A DNA stretch of 64,000 nucleotides, from assembly GCF_037975245.1 (NCBI RefSeq), contig NC_092576.1, positions 21,825,611 to 21,889,610 of the forward strand, read 5' to 3'. Numbering within the stretch: the first letter of the stretch is position 1; each line of letters opens with the position of its first letter. The stretch is from Apostichopus japonicus. Its lineage: Eukaryota; Echinodermata; Holothuroidea; Aspidochirotida; Stichopodidae. Shown in pieces: positions 9,791-21,970 of this stretch. Both the position numbers and the translations under genes were made by a program. The notes below the pieces were generated by a model that saw nothing but the letters and a program-made list of their open reading frames with translations, was not told where the DNA came from and made no database searches.

Positions 9791-12325
9791 CTACATGGAA
9801 AAGAATGTACATGTCCATCAGTACTCATAGACATAATATTAATGTGAAATGAGTTCTTTGGGTAACATATTAACTTTGAAGTATTTACAGTTTTTCACAT
9901 TCACCTTAGTGAATATTTAATCTATGGGTTACTTCCGCATAATGCTCTTTTTTGAGTTAATCAGCTTACCACTTCCATCAACCGATACACAATGCCTTTA
10001 GAATGCCTAAGACTTTTATATGTTTACAACTCTACTTTAATAATTTCAATAACTGCTGCAATCTGCAACATTTTAGTATGTGTTTATGACGATAAGTTTA
10101 ATAGTATTTTACTTAATAATATGACTTTATTGCAAACATGGACAATTAATATTAGAATCTACCAAACACATTACCTTGATACATTCAGGGAAAAAATGAT
10201 AATTTTCTTTCATTTAAATTATCACACATATTTAGAAGTCCACATGATTTCAAAGGTCAAACCACAGTCGAATGGATTTTTGTGTGATAGGCAATGGAAG
10301 TCAAAATACTCAACACTGTTACATTGAAATCCATGTTAGTCTATTGTTACTAACTCGAGAGATATGCCTATACATTTCATTAAATGTAACATGTATTGAC
10401 TGGATGAGTCTTCATGCATTATATTAAAGTATGGACTGAAGGGAGTGCTCTGGAAATGGTCTTCGAAAGCTTACTAAGGCTATCATAATCTTCTTGATAA
10501 TTAGTCCTTAAAGCAGCATTTTGCGTTTGGTCGCCGTTTTCTACTTTTTTGACATGTCCATCGATATTGTTACATATGTCAATTACAAAACAGCAAACTA
10601 AGATATTAGCCAAGTTTTTCCCTGTAAAACAACGTTAATTGGCGAGTAATTAAGGATATTTACAGATAATGAGAAGGGTGTCCTCAACAAATTCCACAGT
10701 TAAAATTAATCGCATACAGTTCCGCCAAACCCACTAGTTTGAATTCAACCAATCAGAGATGCAGGTTTAGTTATGAGCCGTTGCTAAAAGTAGATTCAAG
10801 ATTTTGCGTTGGTTTAACCGGAGCTATAAACAGTTTATAGCTCCATGGTACAACCAGGGAGATGTAATGGAACTCCCTGGTAACAACTGCCATATAGACT
10901 GTACACAAATCAAGCTTGGTGTTGGATTATGTATTGGTCAATGACGTTCGTAGTGTTTAAATATTCATATTATGGGCGAGGTTTATTGGGTTCTAACGGT
11001 AAATATCTTGGAGAAAAACAAAGTTGATAGTTGCAAATTTTTCGACTTTTATGCAACCATTTTGTAGTGAGTTGAAAATAGGTCCTTAGTACAGTAATGT
11101 TATTATTCTACTGTATTTGGCTGGCTCATGAATTATTCATGGCTTGGTCAACATGGGCAGCATGTGGTCAACAGCATCTCTTTGTCTATAACCTCACTTT
11201 CCCTTATGTTAATGTAGATACATCTTTTAGCTAAAGTAGCGCGCTGCTTAAATTTCATCCTGTAAGTCTGTTTTACTATTGATTCTTACTTTTCTTATGT
11301 AAACATGTTTAAAATTACTTATAATTTGGTGCTATAGTCAATTCTCTGAAGTAATACGGGGTTTGGATGTAATTATTAAGAATATCCATGCGCTTCTTAT
11401 CCTGAGTTTATGCTAATGCACCCTGCTGGCTTGGCATGGGTAAGAGTTGCATGTGGGAATTTCAAGGAGCATGGTCTTTATTAGAATCAGAGAAGAAAAA
11501 TTTGTCCGTTTCCAGTATTAAACGATGATAAAGAGTTAATTTTGGTTCTGTTTGGTGAGTAAAGTTTACTATTGTCACAACTGGTTCTTTAGTTGTTATT
11601 TTGGTTTAGAATGAGGCTATTAGATATAGATTAAATTTATGTATAATCACGATATTGTTTAAGTGCAAATTGGTCACTTAAATAGTGTGTGGGTATCAGT
11701 TCCACGAAATTTATCGTTACTAAGTTCGGTGATAAGAGTTTCTATTTGTATAGAATTTTGATGTGATTTATTCAGCTTCATATTACAGCATGTGAGCATT
11801 CAATTTATATCTTATGTAAGCTTAATTTTATATTTTAATCATCCATATTCCATGTTACAAATTCAGTATGTGTAATTGATAATTTCACCAATTCTTGGAG
11901 GGCCTAGGTTACACTTTTTGGCAAGAATCAGAGGGTTAAGCCTAGACTGTTCACATTGTGGTTATTTAGGCATGGTAGGGAATAATTGTACTGATCATTC
12001 AGCAGTGTTTCTTTCTGTGTTATTAATATTTTACTGTTAATATGTTGAACCTCAGTAAAAGAATAATGTAAGATTAAGATGATTGTCACAATATGTATTA
12101 AAGGATCAGTGCATATTACAATTCTGTTTAGCGACATAACACTGGTTATAAGGATTTTGCAGTGGTTTATATCTTTTTAGTTAAATGTTCTCTTGTTCAT
12201 TGTTTGTTGTTTATATGATTAAAGTGATAAGGTTTACAATGGTCAGTAACTCATTGTTCACCATTTTTTTAATTGTGTTTTATGAACAATATATCATTTT
12301 CTGTATGTTGATTTTATTAATTCAG

Positions 12326-12394
12326 GCTACTCGGTTGTGCGATGGTGAAGGTCTGTCTATGAGGACACAACTTGAAATTGACATATTTGGCTCG
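12326..12394 (+). CDS. Exon-like cassette inside the TTAA element (69 nt)
   Basis: The acceptor TTAATTCAG ends at 12325 and the donor TCG|GTGAGT begins at 12395. It is 23 codons, phase 0 at both ends, reading ATRLCDGEGLSMRTQLEID and then IFGS. It joins in frame to the cassette at 12997. It is not a recognised transposase segment. It could be a captured host exon or part of a degraded transposon gene. Confidence 0.4.
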
Positions 12395-12996
12395 GTGAGT
12401 AGGTATAGAGAGTCAAGCAGTTTGTACCGTTAAAGGAGTTGTTGTTATTTTGTTCCATTTTAATGTTGATATTTTGTTTTCTGATTTGATTTGGTTGTCT
12501 TATTCCACCTAGAGCTGGTTTTAACGAGAGAGATTATCATTCCATAATTCACCTTCTGTATTAAAGAGTATCTGTTGGGAATGTACTTCAGCTTTTAATA
12601 GTAGCTTGTTATCCTTTATTAGTTGGTGTTGTTGAGATATTAGATTTCTGAGATTATGCGAGGTTGGTAAAATGTCATTTAGACTACGAGTTTCAGTTCA
12701 CTACGAATGTGTTCCTGTTTTATATTTATCTCTGTAACACTAAGATGGTCGTTGTGTTGTCATAGTTGATTACATTGATTACTTTTCTTTTTGATTTTAT
12801 AAGCAAACATCACCGTAGGGTTGTGTGAATTGTGCTGTTTTCTGAGGATATGTATGCGTTATTTAATCGAGTTATATCTCATACCATTGTATTATAGTGT
12901 TTTCAACTTATGGTAACTGCCAGTGTTCCATATTGTATTGTATGTCGTAACTTTTATTGTTCAGTTATTTTGTATTTTGTCACTTTGATATTGCAG

Positions 12997-13146
12997 GGGC
13001 TGCTTTCTATGCTTTCCTGTTCTCTACGTTTTCTGTTTTCTACACTGAATAAATTGGTGAAATCGTATACTGCTGTCTCTGAATCTGGTCTTAACGAGCA
13101 GGCTGACCCTTCCTTCGACTTCCCCTCCGCGTCCCTTCAATATGAA
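12997..13146 (+). CDS. Exon-like cassette inside the TTAA element (150 nt)
   Basis: The acceptor GATATTGCAG ends at 12996 and the donor TATGAA|GTAAGA begins at 13147. It gives 50 codons in phase 0 without a stop, starting GLLSMLSCSLRFL and ending in a Ser/Asp/Phe-rich segment (ADPSFDFPSASLQYE). A second acceptor inside the exon (after GAGCAG, 13101) could shorten it to 15 codons. No family was recognised. The phase match with the 12326 cassette is the main support. Confidence 0.4.
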
Positions 13147-13244
13147 GTAAGATTTAAATGGATAAGCTAGTTATGTATGTCGTTATGGCATAGTGGAGTC
13201 AGTGAGGTTGAGAAAAATCATAGAAAAGGACGCAAAATGCTGCT

Positions 13245-14061
13245 TTAAAACCTGATACACGTGATTAGCTTGAAATTAGAAATAAAGTCATTCACTACGT
13301 TATTGTCAGATTTACAAAGTATCACCGAATTAAACAAAAAGAAAAGGAACACATGCATTTACTATAGGGAATGCTATAATGACGTATTTTGAACATGTAC
13401 AACAGTTTGAACAATTTTGGAAAACTAACAACTCTAGCCACCAGAAAGATATATTGGTATTTGATTGTAAAATAGCGCAAACAATCTGAAGCAAGTTTGT
13501 TATTAAACGTTACGTCAAATTAAACTGGTAGGAAAATTGTTCTTTTGGGGGAAGAAATCTCCTTCATATGCCTATTATGGTAAAATCAAATCATTAGAGG
13601 CAGATGGATAAGTGAACTTGTTTAATATTCATCACTGAATGTGAAGAATAACTAAATATTATGATTCACTTCCTTATAAACTGCATTACACACAATGCTG
13701 ATTTACCTTTAATGTCCCTTGACCTCATGTCTCTAGGAAGTGACTCCGATGAGAAGGAGAAAGGCAACCTGCATCCTGCAAACCTTTTGAGTAGAAGTGA
13801 AGATATGAGTTTAGCTATCGAACAGAAGAAACATAAGTGTTTCAATTTTATAAAGACACCATTAACCTTCCAACTACTTGGGAATCCCCGGTGATTCTGT
13901 TTGGTAAGACACAAGTTTTGCACTAGCCTATTAGAATAGAATATGCGTTACTTGACTGTTATGAAGAATGATGTATGTTATATATCGTAGAATTATATAT
14001 TTATCTCAACCCTATACTGCTGACAGGTGCCCTTACATGTTATTGTTAATATTTTCCTGTG
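13245..14061. other. Duplicated non-coding DNA (matches 53576-54410)
   Basis: Co-linear with copy C. An open minus-strand frame at 13666-13923 is broken by a stop in the C copy, and the differences do not look frame-preserving. No exon is called. Confidence 0.5.
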
Positions 14062-15135
14062 TAACCCACACGCAGAAACATCTTTATCTGCCTATATCGT
14101 AAGTCCCATGCATGTTGACCTAGATAATAACGACGATAAACTTCCAACAAGGGAAAATTAAAACTATAACTGTTGTTCATGTGATAATATACTAGGCACC
14201 TATGATAATAAAAGGTATAACTAATAAAAAAGCATACTGCGATGATTCTTTGCATCTATGCAGCTGCATCATTTCATTTTAATAAAATGCATGTTTAAAT
14301 ACTAAACCGAACGATGCTACAATATTTAATGGAAAGCTGATGTGATTATGTCGGTTGAGTCGTGTGCGAAAGTTATCAACGACTTCCTTTCAAACTTGTA
14401 GTAGATTCCAGTGAGGATGCTGTTGTTGGAGTATTATTTCAAGAGAGTGACAAAGCTAATAAAAACCTTGTTTGTTTATTGTTCAAAGAAATTCAAAAAC
14501 ATTAAACAATAAGTTGGAGTTTAAGTCTGCAAAAGTATAGCAAGGAGATAAAGCATAATTCGAAATGTTATTGTTGATACCATTTAACGAGTTGCTTACG
14601 TTTCATTAATGTCAGTTATTCTATACAACTATGTTGATGCACTAAGTTAAAACAGTACAATGAATGTAAAATAGGAAAGGAAGTTCTCATTACACCCAAA
14701 CTTTCTTCTTTTAAGGAGGGTGAGTGTTAGAATACATTAAAATGTGTATTTTTCAAACTTCACGTTTCCTGAAAATTCCCAGAATGATCCCGCATTCCAA
14801 TAACAGTCCAGAAAGAATCCAAATTTTCTACAACTTTCACCGCACTGTATATTAGTGAATAACTACTGCGAAGATGCAAGAAACATGCAGAATGTGTGTT
14901 TTCATTTTTATAAATCGTTAAACGAGAATATGCCAGAAACATCCAGACCAGGCAGAACTGGTATTAATGCTTTGATCTTCTGGGCAAGCAAATAGAGATT
15001 AATATCACCGCCAGAAAACCGTCTCGTTGCTTTCCTGTGTTCAGAAACCTACATTGTAGTTCAGATAAGCCTCATATATAGGGTTGTCCATTGTTAATAG
15101 ATATACACATCAGACCTCGACAAATACGGTCGCCA
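14062..15135. other. 1.07-kb segment present in A, absent in C
   Basis: Copy C goes directly from the homologue of 14061 to that of 15136 (near 54440). No clear terminal repeats or target duplication are visible, so this may be an insertion without recognisable ends or a deletion in C. It contains the Gypsy-like remnant at 14360-14525. Confidence 0.5.
14360..14525 (+). pseudogene. Relic of a Ty3/Gypsy RT-RNase H junction
   Basis: The frame from 14386 reads PFKLVVDSSEDAVVGVLFQE and then a Lys/Asn-rich stretch and SKE-like KEIQKH before a stop (TAA, 14503). This matches the layout of Gypsy RNase H starts (FKL.VDAS...GAVL.Q...., then the FSKKF.KHQ.NYST segment). Downstream residues continue only in another frame. 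Only about 50 residues remain and no LTR was seen. Confidence 0.55.
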
Positions 15136-15639
15136 CCTCGCCAATGGCGAGTAGAATTTTGCGACTGGTGAGCAAAAAATGCACTACACTCTACATTTTG
15201 GCGAGTGGCTCATTCGTTCACTGACTTTATAAGATAGGCGTACTATATTAACTTGTGAGCCAATCAAGAAAGGTCTATTGCCTAATGTTACAAATCACAT
15301 TAGTATTATATTATATATTAGCACCAAGTGCATTGTTACAAGTAGGTCCTAAGGAACAGCTCTGTTCACCAGCTCGAAACTAACTTCATACTAATCGCTC
15401 AAATTAAAGATGCACGATAGGTGTAACCAAAATGGAAAACAACAAACTTAATTATTTGCGTTACGACAACTCAAACAGGAGAACCATGTGTGTACGATCG
15501 GTACAAACAAAAACAGTGTTGTCAGTAGGTTAACCGCAATCGCGCGATAAGGCCTACCTGACATGTCAATAAGTTAAACATTGCATCCCAATTCAAAAGT
15601 CATAGGCATAGCTTCGGCTTTTGTCGACAAAATTTTAAT

Positions 15640-16060
15640 TCTGTTTCAAATTGTTGACCCTTATTATGGCCAGCAAGAAAAGACGAAGCTTTGAATTCAT
15701 CAGGTGTTGAAGAACTTGGGAGGGTGGCTGATCATTGTAGTACTTTGCTGCTACATGATCAGAACAACCCAGATGGCTTGAAGAAATAAAGGAGGAAATT
15801 CAAAAAGAGTGGGCTCAACTAAAGTCTCAAGTCAGTGGCAAGAATATTCCATTTGGTTCTCTACCCCAGCTTGTAATCCAGGAAGGTGCAACTATCCTCT
15901 GAATTATTTAAAGTAATGGTGGTTCTGCCAGTGAGTTCTGCAGCTTGTGAAAGGAGATTCTCAACTGTCAATAGAATCAAACCTTCCCACAGAACTTCTC
16001 TTGCCCCAGACTCTAAAGGATTTAACGCAAATTTCTGAGGATGGCCCGTCTGTAACATTT
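15640..16060 (+). pseudogene. hAT transposase C-terminal relic (copy A)
   Basis: The counterpart of the copy C relic at 54960-55355, with the dimerisation-domain words VLPVSSAACERRFST. Relative to C it lacks 7 nt near 15898 (between repeated TCT), which shifts the frame inside the domain. It was already a fossil when the segment duplicated, or decayed in parallel. No terminal repeats are assigned. Confidence 0.65.
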
Positions 16061-17289
16061 CAACCCTACCACATCAAATGACAGGAGGTGATTTACCAGC
16101 AAAGGGCGACGTCACACCGACGGATAACGATCCCCAAACACAACACCAAAACGCAAATCACCACCAACAAGCAACTCATCATATGAAGAACTAGTTTGCC
16201 AACCACCCCCCCATCCGTATCTTCGAATGATTCAACTTCATTCAGCACCATCATTTATTCATTTTTCCAAGATAAGTAAGCAGTATTCACGGGAAGTTTA
16301 GCAGAAACAGAATGTGTTCCCCCCCCAAAAAATGAAAAAAAAAAACCCTCATATTTTCACAAAAAGTTTTTCAAGTAACTGCTATCTAAGCTTTGTGGTT
16401 TCTTCCTTCATCAACAACAGTAAATGTATATATTCCTATGAGAAAGTTTATTGCAGTGAACTTGAAGCAAGTCCAAATCGCATTTTTGTTCAACGACCAA
16501 TGTAAATGGAAGATAACTGTGTGAAATCGCTTACTATTGTTTACGTACATTATGTATGGAGATTTTTCAGGTGCAGTGACTTTTTACGAAGTGTAGTGAT
16601 ACAAACTGAACTTTCAAGGGAACAAACGTAAAATAACAATTTTGCCGAAATAACATTACATATCTCGAAATGAACAATAGGAAGTTTATTGCATTAATTT
16701 TTAGTCAAAAAAAATTGATAATTCACAAGACCTGACCAATGAAAGCTGTAAGTCCAACACTCAGTAATACATCTATCATAATAAAAATTGTCAGTGCCAA
16801 TACCTAAACTTATTTACGATATTAACACATGTATACATTGATACAGGAGTCTGATGTCATGTCAAGTGAAGTTAGAGATTGTCAGCCGTGCCATTGCTAA
16901 TTTTTGTGAGTGCAAGGAGTGGAAGCTAGTGTTTACCTCTATATTTATTTAGTGTTATCAGATATCGCACTTATGTTTGTAAGGTTTAAATCTGGTGTAA
17001 AGAACCAAAATTAAGCAATTGATATAGGAGGCAGCTCCAAATGTGCTTCTATATGGCAGTGGTGGGTGGAGCGGGTGGGGGGGGGGGTTGGGAGTAAGGG
17101 TGTTGGCTGGACACCAAGGGAAAGTGTAGTGGAGTGTTGAAACAGTACAGTATATAAAGGCAAAGCTATTGTAGTGAAATTTCCTGGAATACTAACTTTG
17201 ATGCAATGCAGGACACCATGTCCCATTAACTGCGTGCAAAACAAAGGTAAATTATTCAGTCCTTACAAATGGGGTGTATGTTAAGCTAT
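16061..17289. other. Duplicated non-coding DNA (matches 55356-56720)
   Basis: Co-linear with copy C. It includes a poly-C/poly-A run near 16320 and a G-rich run near 17080 (CCACCCC-type on the other strand). No exon or element is called. Confidence 0.45.
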
Positions 17290-17457
17290 ATATATAAATG
17301 CTCATTACGATTTTCATTTATATATATATATATATGTATATATATATGTATATAAATATATATATATAAATATATTTATATATGTAAATATATATTAATA
17401 TATTTAAATATATATATATATATATGTAAATATATATATTAATATATTTAAATATAT

Positions 17458-17542
<85 letters not shown>

Positions 17543-17567
17543 CATATATTTAAATATATATATTTAA

Positions 17568-17626
<59 letters not shown>
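17290..17626. repeat. (TA)n-rich microsatellite, copy A
   Basis: About 330 bp of TA, TATG and TTTAAATA steps. The long open frames of alternating Tyr/Ile are artefacts. The homologous tract in C is at 56735-56998 and has a different internal order. Confidence 0.9.
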
Positions 17627-17628
<2 letters not shown>

Positions 17629-17750
17629 AATAATGGAAAAACTGTTAAACAACTATGCTGCATTTAGAGAAAGGCTAGATCTCGAGTGAGATACAATAAT
17701 TGAATTAGGTAAGTGATTGGAAGTAAAACAGCCAATGTTTGATTTTTGCA

Positions 17751-17782
17751 GAGCTTTCGAGCAAAACTAGCTCTTCTTCAGT
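17751..17782 (-). ncRNA. Hammerhead-like motif in a Penelope-type relic (copy A)
   Basis: Minus strand: CTGAAGA, an extra A, stem GAGC/GCTC around a 7-nt loop, then GAAAGC. The order (CUGANGA, stem II, GAAA) is that of a hammerhead core and mirrors the flank of the Penelope-like element at 34178. The extra base before stem II is non-canonical, so activity is doubtful. Confidence 0.35.
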
Positions 17783-18022
17783 GCATGATCACCGAAAGTG
17801 ACAAGGAGTAGCAGGAATTGAAACTATTTTGTAGAGAAGATGTCGGCATGGTTGTAAAGGCAAAGCGACTTACTGATTTCTGCTGAATTGAGCAGAAGTT
17901 TTAGAAATTCGGACTATTTTAATCCGCGTCGGATTATTTTAATCCGATTCCGTTGTAATTGTAAAGGAATTGTTTTGGTTTATCTGGGACGGCAAATCGT
18001 ATATATATATATATATATATAT

Positions 18023-18229
18023 GTTCGATACAGGTGACAAACGCCTACAGTGGAATTACGACCTTCCTTACCGGTTTCGAACCTCTGGACATACAATCAG
18101 CGTCTATAGCCTAGTGGTTAGGGTGTCCGCGTACAGAGCGGAAGGCCCGTGGTTCGAATCCCGGTGGAGACTGAAAGTTTTTTCATTGTTCTTGATTTTC
18201 CAACTCATTACGATTTTCATTTATATATA
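18023..18229 (+). mobile_element. tRNA-derived SINE, type 2, 5' part split by a transposon
   Basis: Starts GTTCGATACAGGTGACAAAC. It carries box A TAGCCTAGTGGTTAGGGTG and box B GGTTCGAATCCC, then the SINE body up to TTCATTTATATA, where the CAGTACCGC element begins. The remaining 3' body resumes at 22233. Intact relatives (8741, 51010) show the uninterrupted order TATATATTCATTT. Confidence 0.75.
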
Positions 18230-19199
18230 CAGTACCGCTTTTAAGTGAATTGGAAAACCGCGCTCTTAATTGCGCTCTGTGCATTTTAACCGCGCTCTAT
18301 CTTTTGTTAAACCCGCATTAAAATGCAGTTAATTGCGGGGAACTGTTTATCAGAGCGCAAATTCCGTCGGAAGGCTTCCCTAATTCTATTCATGCCAGCT
18401 AAAAGTGTGAAGTTCATTGTTACCGTCAGACGGTCAATGGCTGTAATCCTACTTAATTCCTTCCAATCCGGTAACAAAAGAATATCGATCGTCGCCGGTA
18501 GAAAGAAGACCGAAGGTTTATACTCGGTCAAGGGAAGGGATAGTGTATAAGCACGTATCTTACACTGTTTAAATTCAACGTACAATACAAATGTTCAAGT
18601 GGGAGCAAAACAGTTGGTTTGATGAGTGAAACGTTAGCAAACAAAATTCCCGCGATTGCTGCGAACAATAAAAATTGCCGTTTAATATTCAAACAGTTCT
18701 CAACGTCCGTTCGGAAATAACAATATTCCTGAAAATTATTCAGGAATCATGATTTTTCCTACCACAGATTAAGTGAGAAAGCCGAATTGATCATTTCCCG
18801 GGGCTAGAACAGTACAGTATACTGTTCTTGCAAGTAATACGGGCTATTCGCGCACATGTTACATTACGGAACTGAGTTGGTACTCAGTTGTATACTGCAC
18901 TGAGACATTGCACGTTGTCACTGCCCTTGGAATTCTCAAAGTATACAGCTTCACGGGCACTGTTCAAAACAACACTTGAAACGTTTTTGCATGTTCTCAT
19001 TTAGTATGCATGGGCCGATCCTACCTCTAAGCCTACATCGAAAGTTACGCCGTATACACCTCGCAAGAAAACCACGATAACCTTAAATGAAAAAACAATA
19101 TTTTGCACTTGAAGATCTCACTTCCCTCAAAATGCAATGATAAGGTCTACCCCCAGTACTTCTTGATACATTGAGTTTCCAATTACTAGTCAAAAATAT

Positions 19200-19722
19200 T
19201 TTCTGAAAAAAGTACGATATTTTTCACAAAAATTGATGATTAGATAAGTGCTTCCTCACAATCAACGAGCCGCCCCGACTTCGCTCCGCTTACGTAAAAC
19301 TTCTATATTTATTGCACGTGGAAAACCCGAGTTTTTACACACATAATTCCCATTGACATTGGTCACGGAACATAAGTAGGTCATGGACATTCGAACTTGG
19401 CAACTTGCCAAAGTTCATGCATCATGGGAACGACACAACAAATTGTACATGATTGTACATTTTCTGAAAACGTACGATATTTTTCACAAAAATTGATGAT
19501 TAGATAAGTGCTTCCTCACAATCAACGAGCCGCCCTGAATTCGTTCCGCTTACGTAAAACTTCTATATATATTGCACGTGGAAAACCCGAGTTTTTACAC
19601 ACAGAATTCCCATTGACATTGGTCACGGAACATAAGTAGGTCATCGACATTCGAACTTGGCAACTTGCCCAAGTTCATTGCACCATGGCAACGACACAAC
19701 AAATTGTACATGATTGTACATT
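19200..19722. repeat. Tandem duplication, ~258-bp unit, two copies
   Basis: The unit begins near TTTCTGAAAAAAGTACGATA (19200) and repeats near 19460 with a few changes, ending near GATTGTACATTTTC. A third, inverted version lies in the related element at about 27330-27620. Confidence 0.85.
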
Positions 19723-20624
19723 TTCCCGCCATCTGGACGCCAAGTTATAACTTTTGGTGTAATATGCAAATTATGAATGGTAGTGTACTGCGCGGTTAAA
19801 ACTTAAACTATTGCGACACACACAAATTCTGTGTTTTGTAACTTTAGTAACTTTTGTATCAAATGTAAAGTACTGTATGGTAGGCCTACTATAATTTATA
19901 AAACACGGTTTTCCTCAGGCGATAGGGAAAAGGGGTGTTTCGGTGAACTCGATCTCTTTGTATAGTACTTGGATACTTAAAATGACCATGTACATGCAGT
20001 TTCTATTTCTCTTTAGTAAGCTCTGATCATCATTTTTATCCTTTGCGGATCTTTATTGGAATAAATTCGAAATGTATTGTTTGACGCCAGTATTTAACGG
20101 TAAGCATTTCTTAAATTGTTGACTGAGCTTCAAAATCCATTTTCAAACAAGTCTGTTAATTTTCATGAAGGTTTTATAAAAAATCCACATACAGCTAGGG
20201 AAAGAAAGCTGTTCTATAGTATCCAAATAAAATACATGTTTCTGGTACTGAGATCTGAAAAAAACGGGCGGCCATTTTTCTTCTTTTCATGCGCTGCTAC
20301 TAGTTTGGAATATGTTCCAACCTTTACAAAATAATTTTTAAGGATAGTTTAGATTTCTTGTAACCCTAAAAGAAACTCGGGAATCAGGAAAAAGGAGGCC
20401 CATCAATTGCGCGGACGAGAAACATGTTTTGAATTTAACCGGCCCTGCTTCAAATTTGTTGGGTGGAAGTTCTTTTTTTCTTTTCATTCTGCTGGAACCA
20501 ATGGTAATTTATATAAAAAATTCACACAAGAAACGCTTAGTAACACTTTATTATTTCTTCAAAATGTTGCCAACTATTTAAAGTAAACTTATCCTCCGTC
20601 ATAACAGAAATAAGACCTGAAGTT

Positions 20625-20903
20625 GTGCTGTCGTCTCTTTCTGAACAGGGAGATCCATGTGGTCTTGCCAGATATTTAATGCGTAAAATATTTACACCAT
20701 ATGAGCTTTTAAATTGTAATGTTAATGGGATTAAGAAAAATGCACTTGATAAGGATAGGGTATTTGCAATTAGGAAATGTATTATGGAGCAGTTTCATGT
20801 ACCACTTCACATTCAGAAAAGAGTTTGGGGACAGTGCATTAAAAAGATGGACACAGCCAACAGAAATGCTAAGAGATACTTAGCAATGGCAGTCAAATCT
20901 TGA
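20625..20903 (+). CDS. BEN-domain protein of the CAGTACCGC transposon
   Basis: The frame stops at TGA 20901-20903 and stays open upstream to about 20540. The first codon used here is a GTG (20625); an upstream exon is likely, with an acceptor (CATAACAG) ending near 20607. Residues about 15-80 follow the BEN pattern: ARYLMRKIFTPYELLN, a Gly turn, ALD, the hydrophobic helix RVFAIRKCIMEQF, then W..C..KM....R. BEN domains bind DNA and act in chromatin repression and in some viral and transposon proteins. Here it sits within a TA-target transposon and could serve as its DNA-binding subunit or be captured host sequence. The domain looks complete; no catalytic domain was found with it. Confidence 0.7.
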   Translation: MLSSLSEQGDPCGLARYLMRKIFTPYELLNCNVNGIKKNALDKDRVFAIRKCIMEQFHVPLHIQKRVWGQCIKKMDTANRNAKRYLAMAVKS

Positions 20904-21499
20904 AGTACAGTATTTTTTGGTATATTCCATTTTCCTCTATTTTTTGTCATCATATATTTAACTTATTCTTGATGTGAAACCTTTGAAGACTGTAGTCAAA
21001 AAGAACTACATGTTTATTTTGATCCCGTGCATGGTAATTTTAATATTTTACTTATTGTATTTTTCAATGTTGTTGCCTTTGTAAGTGCAATGTTTCCTAG
21101 TCTAATAGACAGTGTGTTGCTTTTAGTTTGCTTTTCTAAGCGTGACACTGTTGTACTGTTTTCTTTTATATTATTAATTTATTTGCTTTGTGAGTGCAAA
21201 GCTTCCTAGCCTAATGTGTGCCTAACTTTTCTTTTAGAATTTTTAAAAGATTTACATTATGTTTGTTTCTTTTTAGTTTGCATTTCTAAGCTTTAACACT
21301 GTTGCACGATTATTCTTATTTTATAATAATTTGCTTTTTTTTTAAAACAAGCATTTGTGCTTAGAATTCTTTTTCATTTTGGTTTCCAGGATATAACTAC
21401 AATTATTCTCTTTACAACTCCTTTCAGTTAGTGACAACCTTCGTATTCGTAAGCCTATGAACAGAACTCTATAAAAAATAAAATAAAATCAGTGCAACG

Positions 21500-21970
21500 T
21501 TTCCTGGCCTAATGTGCCTAAAGTTCACACAAAACGCGGGGCCTAATGTTACTACTAAAAATGATATGTTACCCCAAAAGGATAAGGCACGAAGTTTCCT
21601 TCTTGCTTTTTATTACTTCTGGTAACCATAACATATCGGGGAATAAAATAAAAACGTATAAAAAAGGTTTTGCCCTTCAATACGAAACTATTCTCGTTTA
21701 AAACTTTCAGTCGAAGTCGTGAACTTCGTACTCGTACACTGGCCTAATGTGCCTAAACTCAACACAAAACGCGAGGCCTAATGTTACTACAAAAAATGGT
21801 CCGTTAATGTTACGGCGAAAGGATAAGACACAAAGTTTCCTTCTTGCTTTTTATTACTTCTGGTTACCAGAACATATCGGGGAATAAAATAAACACGTAT
21901 AAAAAGGTTTAGCCCTTCAACACACAACTATTCTCGATTAAAACTTTCTTTCAGTCAAAGTTGGTAAACT
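21500..21970. repeat. Tandem duplication, ~240-bp unit, two copies
   Basis: The unit contains GCCTAATGTGCCTAAA, CACAAAACGCG, and TTTTTATTACTTCTGGT; copies start near 21510 and 21740. Shorter, older versions (TTTCCTAG...TAAT) occur at 21090-21300. They form the right subterminal region of the BEN element. Confidence 0.8.

Larger units (their letters stand above)
10512..13244. mobile_element. 2.7-kb TTAA-target DNA transposon (Kolobok/piggyBac type)
   Basis: It has 15-bp terminal inverted repeats, AGCAGCATTTTGCGT and its complement, flanked by TTAA (10508-10511 and 13245-13248). The paralogous copy C has one TTAA at 53576-53579 with matching flanks and no insert, so this is a clean empty-site comparison. 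TTAA duplication occurs in piggyBac and Kolobok families. The AGC start resembles Kolobok-type MITEs more than the usual CCY piggyBac start, so I lean towards Kolobok. No transposase was recognised. It contains two spliced-looking exons on the plus strand (12326 and 12997). It inserted after the A/C duplication, or was lost precisely from C. Confidence 0.85.

Noticed and set aside
13666-13923. Minus-strand exon conserved between A and C
   Set aside because: Copy C has an in-frame stop and the substitutions do not preserve any frame.
17318-17652. Long Tyr/Ile-alternating open frames, also at 56703-57035
   Set aside because: Direct result of (TA)n repeats; no coding signal.
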